Origin: Rhynchopus sp. YZ270_cl-10
Taxonomy: Eukaryota; Euglenozoa; Diplonemea; Diplonemida; Diplonemidae
Assembly (NCBI GenBank): GCA_964035575.1
Contig: OZ037835.1
Coordinates: forward strand, 1,736,001-1,800,000
Reading direction: 5' to 3'
DNA length: 64,000 nt
Shown: one piece after another, positions 1 to 10,613 of the stretch
How the letters are laid out: the number at the start of each line of letters is the position of its first letter
How positions within the stretch are numbered: the first letter of the stretch is position 1
Position numbers and translations under genes: made by a program
The notes under the pieces: model-generated
What the model saw: only the letters and a program-made list of their open reading frames with translations
What the model was told of the DNA's origin: nothing
Databases searched by the model: none

Positions 1-462
1 AGTTTTCCCTTTCTTTTGTTTCAAACGTGCATTCAATTTGAATGCATATGTTGAAATACTTTTGTTTCCCAGCGTGCCTGCATCCGCCGATGAACGGTGA
101 GGCGTTTGCACTTTCAATTTCTCTTTGTTTTGTACTTACCTTCAGTTACCTTTACAAGGGGGTGAAGGAAGGTTGAGGAAAAGAGCAACACATATCAAAA
201 GCTTCATAAAAAACCCGATTCAAATTCCCCAGATTTTCCCTTTTTCTTGTTGTCTTTATGGATGTATGTTCCCAGCGAGGCTCTTTCATCTTTCTCGATA
301 TTTTCTTAAAAAACGGGTTTTTTTTGATTTCAACAAAATACCCTTTTATATATCCTCTCCCAACTCTCTAACATAAAAACGGAACGCAAAGTTTTATTTT
401 CCGCGCTTCTGTTATTGCACCTTACATTGTTTTTTCTTAGATGTGTATGCACACCATGCTTC
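1..462. other. Gene-free stretch with repeat scraps
   Basis: No convincing gene. Positions 65-125 resemble the short motif found after the LINE fragments at 12060-12110 and 49915-49965 (a 'gtgcctgc...gaggcgtttgcac' core). Positions 135-180 resemble 34275-34335, a purine-rich 'gggggtgaaggaaggt' segment. Both look like decayed dispersed repeats. The short open frame at 125-376 has no recognisable domain. Confidence 0.4.
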
Positions 463-637
463 GTGGTCCGCCTGAGTTGAGACGGACTATGTCCTATGGC
501 GGACTTTGAAATTCCGTCTCAGCGCGGAGTTGAGACGTACCTGAGACGGACTCAGGTGGACTCGGGCCGAGTTCGGAGTCCGTCTCAACTCGGGCGGGAT
601 CTTGGTGGGATTTTTTTGGCGGACTCAGGCGGACCAC
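463..637. repeat. Small terminal-inverted-repeat element (MITE-like)
   Basis: The ends are perfect 15-bp inverted repeats: gtggtccgcctgagt at 463-477 and its complement at 623-637. The interior is rich in 'gagacggac' and its complement, so the whole could fold. No target-site duplication is evident and no coding sequence is present. A non-autonomous DNA-transposon relic is the likeliest reading. Confidence 0.6.
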
Positions 638-727
638 ACAACCTTTTCTTTAGGTGACTAATCACATGAGATTTAGATTCATCGTATCAACGTTTCTTTT
701 GTGTACCAGATCGGCGTATTCACCTTT

Positions 728-889
728 CGGGGGCTCCCTAAAACATGTTAAAAAATCGCAAAAAAGTTCAAAAAGTGTTTTTTACCTTTGCCAAAACTGA
801 GATACAAAGGGGAAAAAAATGTTTTTTCCCAGCAAAAACTGAGAAATAGCCGGGAAAAAAATGTTTTCGAATGTTTTAGGGACCCTCGG
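728..889. repeat. Inverted-repeat element, 'TCCCTAAAACAT' ends
   Basis: About 20 bp at each end are inverted repeats (cgggggctccctaaaacat against the complement of atgttttagggaccctcg). The interior holds two related copies of an A-rich segment. No coding capacity and no clear target duplication. Probably a MITE. Confidence 0.5.
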
Positions 890-924
890 ACTACGGACCC
901 TCCCGCCCCACTTTCCAGCTATTT

Positions 925-1130
925 TGACTTATAGAAAGGGACTCTCGCAAATTTTTTTTTCCGCCTATATAGGGCTAATTTCGACGATTTGAGGCCGTTA
1001 AAACCAGAATTTGACACTTTTGAGCATCTGTGGGGGTCTAAAACGTGGTTTCGCGCACCCGAAATTTCGTGGTTTTTACTTGGGAAAATGCCCATTTCAA
1101 CCCAAATTTTCGGTTTTTCTGGCCCGAAAG
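925..1130. repeat. Dispersed repeat, inverted copy at 58360-58545
   Basis: This segment is matched in reverse complement near 58360-58545. The shared text includes the 'tttcgacgatttgaggcc' motif, 'gagcatctgtgggggtct', 'cgaaatttcgtggtttttac' and an 'aaagggactctcg' edge. The copies lie 57 kb apart in opposite orientation, as expected for transposed copies. Family unknown. Confidence 0.65.
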
Positions 1131-1214
1131 TCGAAAAAAAAAGCGCCGGGGGGCTTTGCCCCCCAAACCCCCCACTGGGGGGCGTAAAGCATACGCCCCC
1201 CAGACCCCCCTATG

Positions 1215-1685
1215 CAATTGAGGGCCTGCGGCGCAGTTCGGAGCTCTTGGTCATACCGAACTGGAATGTTAAATGTGGATGTTATTGTGCTTGCAGCGTT
1301 GTTCCTTGCCATCATGCGGCATCAGACCTCATGCAGCAGAACACTACGGTGTCCAGCATCGGCAGTGCGTACACATCGGTGAAGGATTTTATCGACGTGA
1401 CGTGGAACACGGACGACGTCTGGCATTTACGGGTTCAGTACAAGTGTGAGCAGTGCGAACGCACTAACGATTTTGCGACGAGGCGGCAGCGATACCTTTC
1501 TCCTCTTCCCGGTGCAGGGTGGATCCTTATTTTCGCTGAAAATCCGAGATTTTTTTTCGTTTTATTTTCCTCTCCTGTTTTTGAGATTTTCCCGCGCAGG
1601 CCTGACGCTAACTTTCGGGTTTTTAGGAAATCCTGGGGGGTTGATGGTTTGTCCGCGAGCGCAGCGAGTCGAAAAATTGAGTGAC
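1215..1685 (+). other. Possible coding fragment, Cys-rich
   Basis: One frame stays open from about 990 to 1684. Its central part (about 1215-1500) reads like real protein, with paired cysteines (CGCYC, then CEQCER), mixed hydrophobic and polar composition and higher GC than its flanks. The start and end of the open frame are low-complexity. I do not recognise a family; it could be an exon or transposon scrap. No start codon or splice sites can be chosen. Confidence 0.25.
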
Positions 1686-1859
1686 CGTCGGAAAAGAAAA
1701 CGAACAAGCAGGTTGGGACCTGTACTGAGGCAGAATAGTGGTGTTTTTTTACACATCTCATCTATCGCAGAACTAAACCCCAGGGAAATATAGGTTTTGG
1801 GGGTTTTCGCTGAAACTCGGTCATTACTCGGTCGAGCCCAACCCAGCTCGTTCGGGCCT

Positions 1860-2110
1860 CCGGCAGAACGTGAGAATTCCTCGATTATCCTACTGCGGAG
1901 TTCGACACTACATTGATATTTGCAATGGGCACACGCAGTATCAGTAATCTCAATACATTTACAAAAGAAACGGCGGTCATGGCACCCATGGCGAAGCAAC
2001 GGTACGCAACATTTCGAAAAATTGCGCTCAAATTGCACGTTTTTAGTGCCAAACTATGTCACGCGAAGGGTGGGTTGCAAGCTTGCGCCGAAGGCGTACG
2101 GTGCACTACT
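1860..2110 (-). repeat. Dispersed repeat with Cys-rich frame
   Basis: The reverse complement of about 1985-2110 matches 56940-57030, sharing a segment that includes 'aaatgttgcgtaccgt' and 'caacccaccctt'. The same motif starts the 117-bp tandem repeat at 60811. The adjoining minus frame (to about 1860) is Cys-rich (FCKC...CAHCKYQC) but unrecognised. Probably transposon-derived. Confidence 0.5.
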
Positions 2111-2892
2111 TTTATTCTCTCGCCATACTGCATGCTTCCTTTTCCTTCGGCGTTTGACCCCAATTAACTCGCGTTCTGTACTGCGCCCTCTGATAAGGGT
2201 AGTACTTTCTAGGAACATTCTGAAGTCTGTTTTTGACACACAATCGGGGTGGGTGGGCCATAATTTGCTCAACCAGTCGAAAATTGGGATTTTTCTGAAA
2301 TTTGCATTGTGCCCAGCAAAAATCGTTTTTTTGAAGAATTTTCCAAAAAATATGCTATACCCCCTATGACTGGACCCAACTCCCCTCACTATTTTTTCCC
2401 TCTTTTTTGACCCAGAAACCACGCGCTTTTTGAACCTTTTTATCCAAAATACTCCTTTTTAGGGAGCCCCCTTCGAGTTTATTTGTTTGTTTGTGTTGCA
2501 CAAGATGTGCCTGCCCGTGGGCTCCAAGTATGGCACACGATGCGTATTTATCTTTCAACTTTTTCTTTTATTTTTTTTGGCCTCAACGAGGTTTCCTCTT
2601 GGTAGTGGGAGCGTATTGCAGTAATAAAAAAATATCACCACAGAATATTTATTACCCACTTTACGCACAAAACAAAATCTGTGTGCTTTCTCATCTTTGA
2701 TTGAAGGTATAATGAAATTCAGTTTTTAGTTAAACATATTTGGCAAAATGCTCAAGACCCTCGTGAACAGTTGCACGTCTGCGTAGAAGCGAACAACAAA
2801 CAAACCTTATTTTGTCTTCTCTCCCGTTTTGTAGTCTTCGAGCAAACAAAGCAAAAGAGCAGCGAGTCTCTCCAGCATTATTAGTTTTTTTT
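2111..2892. other. Gene-free AT-rich stretch
   Basis: No convincing gene. Positions 2785-2885 recur at about 39850-39945, sharing 'gaacaacaaacaa' and 'gagtctctc(c/g)agcat' with similar spacing. The rest is homopolymer-rich and shows nothing I can identify. Confidence 0.4.
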
Positions 2893-3052
2893 ACGCACAC
2901 CAGTTTGTGAGCGGAAAAGTGTCACGTCGTTCACCCCAAACCGTGCTCTGCAACACCACCACCCAACAGGAGAAAGATAGGATGTGGAAGCGTCAACACA
3001 TCAAACAACAAGAAGGGGGGGTGAGGGAACGACAAGGTGACACTTTTTTTTT
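2893..3052. repeat. Dispersed repeat R1, copy 1 of 4
   Basis: A roughly 160-bp unit found four times in the window (here, 5043-5200, 52466-52630, 59104-59215). It starts 'acgcacac', contains 'gagcggaaa(a)gtgtcacgtcg' and 'ctccgcaacacc', and ends in a T run after 'gtgacac'. A non-coding unit with a homopolymer end fits a SINE read from the opposite strand, but I see no clear pol III boxes. Confidence 0.7.
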
Positions 3053-3117
3053 GGGGGGGAAATTTGCGACAATTTTTCACTCTCTGTGGTCCCAAGAGCC
3101 ACAAAGTGCCTGAATTG

Positions 3118-3305
3118 TCGCCCTAAAAAATAAGTTCAGACGTGCCCTAAAATAAGTTCAGGGTTGCCCTAAAAATAAGTTCAAACTTGCCCAAAAAAGT
3201 TCAGACATGCCCTAAAAAAAGTGTTTGCCCTAAAATAAGTTCAGACTTGCACTAAAAAAGTTTTTAGGGCAAATCTGAACTTTTTCAAAATAGGGTAGGG
3301 TAAAT
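3118..3305. repeat. Degenerate minisatellite 'gccctaaaataagttcag'
   Basis: Six or more imperfect copies of a roughly 20-bp unit (gccctaaaa + taagttcaga) run head to tail. They end in an inverted copy (tttttagggcaaatctgaac), so the 3' half can pair with the repeats. No coding sequence. Confidence 0.7.
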
Positions 3306-3824
3306 CTGACTATTCCCCTTTTTGTTTTTACAAAACTTCTTCTCGTTTTCCTTCTCGAATAAACTTCCCTCTACAATTCAATACAAAAATACAAAAAAAA
3401 AGAAGCGAAAGCGATTTTTTGCAGTTGAGCTTATCATTGTCGCTTTTTCGAATAACTTCAAAAAAATCACAAAATATCGCAAACCCTTGACTAACGAAGA
3501 AAGAAGTAGGAACTAGAACATGAAAAAGCGGTCTGCTTTGACCACAACACACTTCAGTGACAAGAACAAACTTTGTTGGTCATGAACGGGAAAAAAAGCA
3601 AAAATAAAAAAGGGAGAATTGTTTTGTGGAGCTTTATAGCTTAGCCTTGAGTAACACTAATACAACACCAAGTTTTCAAAATAAAATTCCTTCTTTTGTT
3701 TTCAATTTTCCTCAAATGGAGCTCAGCTGCCCCCCCACAAAAATGTGAAGATGTAAGGTTAGCTTTCATTTTTTTTTGTGAGCTGCGTGCATACCACTGG
3801 AGGGGGGGGCAGCGGTGACCCATT
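3306..3824. other. Gene-free stretch
   Basis: AT-rich sequence with A and T runs. Both strands carry only short low-complexity frames. I see no gene, repeat or regulatory element here. Confidence 0.4.
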
Positions 3825-4041
3825 CACGGTGTCCTTGTTACCCCGGTAACAACTGACGGTAACATGTGTGGTATCCTGTGGTTACTTTGGCAACATGTGT
3901 TTTTCAGGTAACAACCAATGATTGTTACCCGTAACAAGGCATGTAGCAACGTGGTTTCATTTTCAATTTGGCTGTGAAATACCATGGTACTGTACCACAG
4001 ATGATACCGTCGGTTGTTACCGGGGTAACAAGACCACCGTG
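3825..4041. repeat. Palindromic MITE-like element, 45-bp inverted ends
   Basis: The first ~45 bp (cacggtg...cttgttaccccggtaac...gacggta) are repeated inverted at the right end (taccgtc...gttaccggggtaacaag...caccgtg) with a few mismatches. Further 'ggtaac' and 'gtggt' motifs repeat inside. It has no coding capacity. The next ~60 bp (4050-4105) resemble the small hairpin at 63268-63319. Confidence 0.65.
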
Positions 4042-5042
4042 TTCTTGTCTTCACGACGGCGAAGTAAATTACTGTGGTTTTACTTATTTCATCGTTTGGC
4101 TTACAACAGTGAAACCCCAACGTGAAACCACAGATCAAACAATTTTTAGTTCACCATCGTGTATGTTGACCTGCCCTTCGCAAAAATATACATAGCGACC
4201 ATCACCTCCAATTTCCACCTCCCAAAAAAAAACAACATGACTTAAGCACTCTTGAGGCTTACCCTTCTTACCCCTCGTATCTTCTTTACTATTTTCTTTT
4301 TTGTTTTGAACATATTTTTGGTCGCTGTTGTGAGGCGCCAGTGTTCTCATCATCTTGTTTTTTTGTTTGTTTTTCTTCTTTTCGAACGTTCCGTTGTACT
4401 TTTTCTCTTTTAGAAAAGTATACGAACCAAAGTTCTTTCGTTTCCCCACCCCTATTCCCATTGGATACGGAGTGCCTTTTGTTTTAAATAAAAAGTAATT
4501 TATTGCTTTTATCTATTCAAAAAAAAATATTTATTTATCAAAAACCCCTATTCCTCATTGTATGAAGGCGTTTCCTCTGTTAGGTCTTCATATTTGTTTC
4601 CAGTGCCTACGTAAGATGTTCGGTGAGGCGTTAGCACTTTTTAACTTCTCTTTATTGATGTTATGGGAAATCAGTCAACGACCTGTCAGTATGTCGACCC
4701 CTCCCGGAGCACCATTTATTTTAACTGAGCAAGAGGAGATAGGGCGGTACAAAGAAGTACAGAATGGAAAAAAAAAGGGAGGGTTATCTGATCTTTCTTC
4801 GTTGCACTGACCTGAAGGTTGGTTGTGATGCATATCTAGGTCTTGGTGCCATTGTTACACACAGCAAGATTGCTGAATTTACGGGTTTGTCCTATTAAAG
4901 GGCAAAAAGCGGAAAGTCTTTGGTTTCTCGTTTCAAGGGCATTCCTAAAATTCCAAAACTTCAAAATTCCAAAAGATTAGTATTTTTCAGTTCCGCCCTT
5001 TGGATGCTTTGACAAAAAAATAGAGGGATTGTTCTTTTTAAA
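4042..5042. other. Gene-free stretch with repeat scraps
   Basis: No convincing gene. Positions 4600-4665 resemble the LINE 3' motif (gtgcct...ggtgaggcgtt-gcac). Positions 4813-4895 match 59470-59555, sharing 'gttggttgtgatgcatatct' and 'cacagcaaga'. The frame at 4562-4810 crosses the first scrap and is not a credible gene. Confidence 0.4.
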
Positions 5043-5360
5043 ACGCACACTACTTTGTGAGCGGAAAGTGTCACGTCGTTCACTCCCAAAACCCGCGCTC
5101 CGCAACACCCAACAAGATGAGATAGTGTGGAAGCAGCAACGCATCAAACAACTACAAGAAGGTGGGGTGAGGGAAGTGGACGGCAAGTGACCACTCTTTC
5201 TCTTTCTCTCTCTCTCTTTTTTTTTTTTGAAAATATTTTTGTTGCTCTCTTTTTTTTCTTTCTTTGAAGATGAGTGTTTGCATGAGCGCATTGCATCTTT
5301 GGAGTTTTGCTTTTTTCTTTTTTTCTTTTTCTCTCTCTTTTTTGCTTTTATTCTTCCCTC
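5043..5360. repeat. Dispersed repeat R1, copy 2, followed by pyrimidine tract
   Basis: Positions 5043-5200 are a second copy of the R1 unit described at 2893. From 5205 to 5350 it runs into a CT/T-rich tract that is simple sequence. The open frame on the minus strand here is Lys-rich only because of that tract. Confidence 0.65.
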
Positions 5361-5549
5361 TCTCATTTCTTCATCAACCTTGGTTTGAGCAGTTTTTCTG
5401 CGTATTAAGGGGAGTCAGTTGATAGAAAAAGAAAGTAAAAATTTCACCCATCTTCACCATCAGCACTTCCTTGATCCCCTCAACTCAAGAAAAGTGCCCT
5501 TCACATCCGTTTTTCGCACACAACATATCTTGTGCACTCACCCCTCGCT

Positions 5550-5963
5550 TCACCAACCAGTACAAATCAAATTGGCTGTGAGCTTCAGCAGCTGACGCCG
5601 GTTCATGTTCTGATGCGCTTTGGATGTCTTTACAATCATCCCGGTTCCGCTGTTCCGTGTCCTCTCTGCCTCCACAGCTGCCACGTGGCTCGCAGTTTTC
5701 GCGTGTTCAGGGCACTTCTTTTTTGTGATTCGTGTCACATCACAACATGGGATTTCGAAAAACGAGCCATCTGCATCAGGACGCTTCGCACTGATAGCCA
5801 GCGCAAGATGCTTCTTGCACAACCTGCACCAGTACCTTCTCTTTGATGCGAAGACCCACTCGTACTTCTGAGCGGCGTTCAGGAACCTTTGCTGCTCAGA
5901 GACTGCCAACTTATTGGGGGTGTCGTATTCCGTGGGTTCTTCTGAGCTCTCGCTGTCTGCCAC
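5550..5963 (-). CDS. Zinc-finger (TTF/BED-like) hypothetical protein, 137 aa
   Basis: Function unknown. The protein begins with an acidic Ser/Glu-rich leader (residues 1-15). It then carries a Cys/His module: WCRLCKKH near residue 45, a CC pair near 73, then CPEHAKTASH near 84-93. That spacing resembles the TTF- or BED-type zinc fingers at the N-terminus of hAT-like transposases and some host DNA-binding proteins. The C-terminal ~30 residues are basic. Its length suggests an N-terminal exon or a stand-alone DNA-binding domain; the ending LICTGW may be intron read-through. It is divergent from the beta-oxidation gene starting at 6236, with about 270 bp between starts. It could be a transposon relic rather than a host gene. 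Confidence 0.5.
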   Translation of the reverse strand: MADSESSEEPTEYDTPNKLAVSEQQRFLNAAQKYEWVFASKRRYWCRLCKKHLALAISAKRPDADGSFFEIPCCDVTRITKKKCPEHAKTASHVAAVEAERTRNSGTGMIVKTSKAHQNMNRRQLLKLTANLICTGW

Positions 5964-6235
5964 CTACATTTGTCTACACAACTTCTGCAGCTTTTCTGCA
6001 CAATATGATGCTGTGTATAGAGAGAGGTAGCCTTACTCACTCTGTGTGGCGGTTTAAATAAAAAGTTCTTGGGTTTCCTTGGGTGGCGTTTTAGTCCGTG
6101 AATTTCTGCGTCTGTCAGTATATTCTACGCACCTCCCCCCGTAAACCTCATCCAGGGTTGTGAGTTCCTCGAGGGTCCGCCTGCTATCCAAAAATATCCC
6201 CCCTCATCAGACACCCCTCACCCCCCTCTTGCACA
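5964..6235. promoter_or_regulatory. Shared divergent intergenic region
   Basis: These 272 bp separate the minus-strand zinc-finger ORF from the plus-strand hydratase/dehydrogenase ATG, so both promoters probably lie here. An AT-rich 'ggtttaaataaaaag' stands at about 6051. The last 100 bp before the ATG are C-rich. No specific factor site can be supported. Confidence 0.35.
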
Positions 6236-8473
6236 ATGCCCACCGGTACCGTGCACTACGAGGTGCGACCATGCGACACCTCACACATTGCCGTACTCAC
6301 AATGGACAAGACACCGACCAACCCGCTTTCTGCTTTGGTACGTGCAGGGCTGAGAGAAGGGATGACCCGCGCATTGGCCGACCACACTGTGCATGGCGTC
6401 GTGGTATGCGGGGCGCACGGCACCTTCAGCAGCGGGGCAGACTTTACAGAATTTGGCGACGGCCACGTCCCCGACCTTTCTGTGCTGCACACCATTGAGC
6501 GGAGCAGCAAGCCTGTTGTTGCCGCAATTTCAGGTCTTGCCTCGGGTGGTGGATACGAGCTGGCCCTCAGTTGCCACCACCGGATCGCCTCCCCCACCTC
6601 TTCTATATCGCTCCCGGAGGTCCACTTTGGGATCATCCCTGGAGCTGGCGGGACACAACGCTTACCGCACCTCGTCGGGCCTACTCATGCAATCGAAATT
6701 CTCTGTTCTGGACAAACCTATTCTGCGCACCATGCATTGCAACTCAAAATGATTGATGAAATTGAAACAAACGTTTTGGATGTTGCAATTCATCGCTGTG
6801 CGTCAATTCGGGGAAGGGAGAGAAGACGAAGGGGGGTATATGAGAAAATTGTATTTGATGAAGCAAAAAAAAAGTGGTCGAAGGTACGAAGAGGAGAGAA
6901 CGCACCTATGGCGATAATACGGTGTGTCGAAGCAGCGTGTCGTGGCGGAGATGGGATGGCAGTGGAACAGCGTGAGTTTGCAGCTCTCATCACCTCCCCG
7001 CAGGCTGCAGCTGTACAGCATGCAGGGTTCTCCGAGAAGGTCTGCTGGAGGGTTCCTGGCATTCAAAAAAAACATACCCCAAATACACTTCATACCATCG
7101 GTATCATCGGTGCAACCTACATAGGTGCACACCTCTCCATAGCCTGCGCCAAAGCAGGGTTTAAGGTACATCTTTTCGATGCTAATGAGGAATTTCTTGA
7201 AAATGCGGATTATCATCAAATCAAATCTTCAAATAAATTTAGCATCACGCCATCCAAGGATTACTCTGCCTTTGCGAACTGCGACTTGGTGATTGAGGCG
7301 GGGTGTTCTGAGGTTGGGAGGACGGAGATGTTTTCTTCTTTGCATGAAATTTGCAAACCAAGCTGTATTTTTGCAATAAATACCGGGAGGGTGGATGATG
7401 TAGCGCAAGGAACGTCACGTCGTAGAGAAATAATAGGAAGCCGTGTCTTTGGTTTGTGGGGTGAGAACCATACCCCATTGTTAGAAAATATCCGTGGGGT
7501 GGCAACCTCTGATGAAACGATTGTGACAGTTATGGAGTTCGGTCGACGTATTCAATTTATGTGCATTCTGTCTAACGGAAGCAGCTTTGTTACAGACCGA
7601 ATGCTGGCACGCCAAGGACACAGTCTGCTCCATCAAGGCTTCCTCCCTCATGAAATCGATTCTGTTGCAGAAACGTTTGGTGCAGAACTCGGTCCATTCC
7701 GCATGAGGGATCTCTCGAGGTTACCCTCAGATTCTTCTGATATCGGGCTTCTTGGTGAGGAAAGTTGCGGTTTTTATGAAAAAAGGGGTAAGGGCGAGAC
7801 TACTCCCAAGGTGGTGTCGGTGCTGCAAGGTGTGTGGAAGGAGGCAAAGGTGGTGCGGCCGGACCTAACGAAGGAGGAGGTGCTTCAGAGAATCCACTTC
7901 CCGGCAATCAACGAAGGGTTTCGGATGCTGGAGGGGGGTGTCGTGTCGCGTGTGTCCGACCTTGATGTAGCTGCGGTGCACGGTGCAGGGTTCCCCAGAT
8001 GGCATGGTGGGCCGATGATGGTATGTTACACTGTGGCCTTCAAGAAAAGAGGGTTTATGATTTTGTCGCGAGACAGATTTTTCATATTCTGTTGCATCGA
8101 ACAAAAAACAACCTTATTTTCCCCTAGTCGCATACGCGAGTTTTCTTGGAACCGCAGGAAAAAGACTGGGGGGGTGTTGGTTGTGACTCCACACCCGTAG
8201 AGTGCCTCACAAAAACCTCAAATTTATTCTCCTTTGTTTTTTATTTATCGTCACGCTTTATCATTGTTGGGTTTGAGAGATAAAACACCTTTTGTTGTCC
8301 CCCTCCCTGTACAGTATGCTGATGTGGTTGGACTGGGGAGCGTTGTAGACGGCCTCCTTGCGATGGGGGAGGAACCCGCACCCCTTCTGCAGAAGCTGGC
8401 TACGGAGAAGCGCAGTGTGGTGGCCTGGGGCAGAGGGCGAGAGCGCGCGCTATCCCGGAAGGCAAGACTTTAG
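6236..8473 (+). CDS. Peroxisomal-type bifunctional enoyl-CoA hydratase / 3-hydroxyacyl-CoA dehydrogenase (two exons)
   Basis: Catalyses the middle two steps of fatty-acid beta-oxidation in the MFE-1 (EHHADH/FadB-like) family. Exon 1 (6236-8020) plus exon 2 (8315-8473) gives 647 aa. Residues 1-270 are the crotonase part: SSGADF near 66-70, GGGYELA with Glu108, LPEV with Glu128. The two glutamates are spaced as in MFE-1, so hydratase activity is plausible. From about 285 comes the dehydrogenase. Its Rossmann loop reads GATYIG instead of G-x-G-x-x-G and the usual FFSPAH box is FGLWGENH, so this half is divergent, although LLE, DRM and the C-terminal GFPRWHGGPM block align well. Exon 2 resumes exactly where family members continue (YADVVGLG). 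The C-terminus ARL fits a peroxisomal PTS1. A host enzyme; reduced dehydrogenase activity is possible. Confidence 0.88.
8021..8314 (+). other. Spliceosomal intron (GT-AG, 294 bp, phase 0)
   Basis: Exon 1 ends at ...GGPMM before GTATGT. The intron ends in a pyrimidine-rich tract and TACAG before the codon for Tyr of YADVVGLG. Joining the two restores the conserved C-terminus of the hydratase/dehydrogenase in frame. Unspliced reading gives an unrelated tail and a stop at 8200. This shows the genome uses introns with a GTATGT donor. Confidence 0.85.
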
Positions 8474-8509
8474 GGCTGTCTACCAAAGGAACCCTTCCCA
8501 AAAAAAAAT

Positions 8510-8800
8510 TTTTTGGCACCTCGCGATGTGTTGTATGTCGACAGCTCGAGGTCGACTTCGAATTGACACAAAAGGTCTTCTATTCGTCGAGAAGAGGACC
8601 TCAACCATCCGTGTGTGTGTGTGATACCAAAGGCTCTTCGTCAAAAAAAAAGCTTGCGTGCGAGCAATAACAGTGTTCCCTCGCGCGCATTGGTTAGGGT
8701 TCAGCAAACGCCCAGTGTTGTGTTCCAGAATGTGTCGTTCTTGGGGATTTAAGTCAATGTAATCGCGATCCTTCCCAATCAGGATGCTGTGTGTGTGGCA
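8510..8800 (+). pseudogene. Degenerate LINE 3' fragment
   Basis: About 8520-8780 matches the 3' part of the LINE-like ORF at 11680-11995. Shared words are 'gtcgacttcgaattg', 'cagcaaacgcccagtgttgtg' (with changes) and the 'cgcgcattgg'/'cgctcattgg' block. The frame is broken throughout, and a (GT)n run has grown inside at about 8611. It begins about 40 bp after the hydratase/dehydrogenase stop, so that gene's 3' UTR may run into it. Confidence 0.65.
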
Positions 8801-8984
8801 GTGTCCCTGTCAGCAACTTTGTGCCCTGTGTACAAAGGCGTTTGCAATCTATACTATCAAATTCAATTTCTTTCGTTTTATCATCAAAAAATGCGTGGAA
8901 CTCACACGAAAAAAGCGAGGTGAGGTAGTGTTATCAATTCAATTATTCAAAAAAAATAAAAAAATAAAAAAAAATAATCTTCAT

Positions 8985-10197
8985 ATACATAGCGCTCTAA
9001 TTAGAGTATTAGGGTATAATTAGAGTCTGGGATTTTGGGCCAAGTCAGTTAGAGTCCAGTTAGAGTATAATTAGAGTCGCTTTTCTTCAATTAGACTATA
9101 ATTAGAGTGCAGTTAGAGCATAATTAGACTCTAACTACACTCTAATTATAGTCTAATTAGAGTAAAACAACAGGCTTCTTGTAGGTGCAAACGCCGTAAG
9201 GAACCGGTTCCCCTAAGGTTCCTCTGTAGGACCCAGGTGCCCAGATACCCACATAGCTGAAAATAAGACTTGGGGAACCAAGTTCTCAGCCGGACTGGGA
9301 CACAATATGTGAAGGCGCTGTGGTCCGCCTGAAAGCGGGTCGGGGACCCGGTCGCGGGAGGGTGGGGGCCTAGTCCTAGTCCTACTGTACCTAGTACCCA
9401 GTACCGGGACTCGGGACCCGGCTTATTCTCAGCTATGGGTACCCAGGTACTCAGACCCGCGCAGTGGCACATGCCCTCAAGTGTGAGTGCCCCATACATT
9501 AGGGAATGCGATGCAAAAACTCTATGTGCACCTCCGGTGCAACGCCGCAGACAGGCCAAGCAGCGTTGGACTCAGAGGAATGCCTGCTGTGCAGGTATCA
9601 AACATGAGAAACTCCCAGCAACAAGGGGCGCCTTTTGGCGGGCATTGTTGAAGGTGTTTGGGGTGCAAAATTTTCTACAAATGTTGATGCGCGGGTACAG
9701 AAGTGGTGTCTTGTTCTTTCATCTGTAGGAATGTAAATATCAATCGAATTTAACTACCACTAAGGGGTCGAAGGGGTAATCCCAGTAACAAAACAACACT
9801 GCCCCATACACACTAAATAGCCATGCTTCAAGTGCATGCCCCTGGGCCAAAATTCCTGTGCTAAAAAGGCAACAAGACCATCCACAAGGAGTGTGAATTG
9901 TGCACTGGTTTTCTGGGGGAACAAACAATATTTTCTTGTGTCTGGTTCTCTGCAAGCAGAGAACAGACTTTCTGGATTACAAAGTCGAATTTCTTGCACT
10001 AGCTATGCCCCCTGGGTTGATGGCTATAGCATTGATTGATGTGCCCCTCTTTATTGACCCTCTTATAGGACTCTAATTAGACTCTAATTAGAGTCCAGTT
10101 AGAGTATTAGAGTTCAGTTAGAGTTTTAAAGACTCTAATTATACTCGAACTGCCGACTCTAATTATCTAGTTAGAGTCTAATTGGAGCGCTATGTAT
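8985..10197. mobile_element. Non-autonomous hAT-like transposon, 8-bp TSD
   Basis: The element has inverted ends (atacatagcgctc(t/c)aatta) and is bracketed by a perfect 8-bp direct duplication ATCTTCAT at 8977-8984 and 10198-10205. An 8-bp TSD is the hAT hallmark, although these ends do not start with the usual CAGGG. Both subterminal zones (8995-9165 and 10065-10185) are packed with the palindromic motif TCTAATTAGAGT, likely transposase-binding sites. No transposase is encoded; the frames at 9146-9559 and 9435-9728 lack domains. The interior 9548-10045 recurs at 53350-54140 and partly at 57690-57840. Confidence 0.82.
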
Positions 10198-10205
10198 ATC
10201 TTCAT

Positions 10206-10613
10206 CATATCTTTTCCCCAATGTGCACAATAGGTGTACAACTGTTTTGTTTGTTTGTTTCACTGCAGAGGTTCGTTATATGACCACGATACACAGAGCA
10301 CAGCCCTTTGTTTTGTTATAATGCAAGCATCTGCTGGTGTCCGCTCGAGGCGTGTGCACACTCAACTTATTTTTTTACCCCCCCTCCAAATCAAGCATTG
10401 CACAAAGTCTGTCAGTGCCTGCGTCCCTGAGGCGTTTGCACTATCAACTTCACTTTTATTTTCATTTCATTTCAGTGCCCTGCGTCCGGTGAACGGTGGG
10501 GCGTAGTGCACCCCCAACTTCTCTTTTATTGTGTAATGTTGTTGGCTGACTCGAAGAACATCGAGCGCCCACCACAGTATCCCCCCCCAGCCTAGTTTTC
10601 GAGTGCGCAACGT
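10206..10613. other. Gene-free stretch with LINE-tail repeats
   Basis: Positions 10412-10455 and 10475-10520 are two neighbouring versions of the motif that follows the LINE ORF at 12063 ('cctgcgtcc...gaggcgtttgcactatcaacttcact'). The LINE fragment is therefore flanked on both sides by related sequence, about 1.6 kb apart, as if one LINE tail lies before another. The remainder shows nothing. Confidence 0.5.

Noticed and set aside
8200-8233. Hydratase/dehydrogenase ending at 8200 without splicing
   Set aside because: Unspliced reading replaces a conserved C-terminus by unrelated residues, whereas exon 2 restores it in frame.
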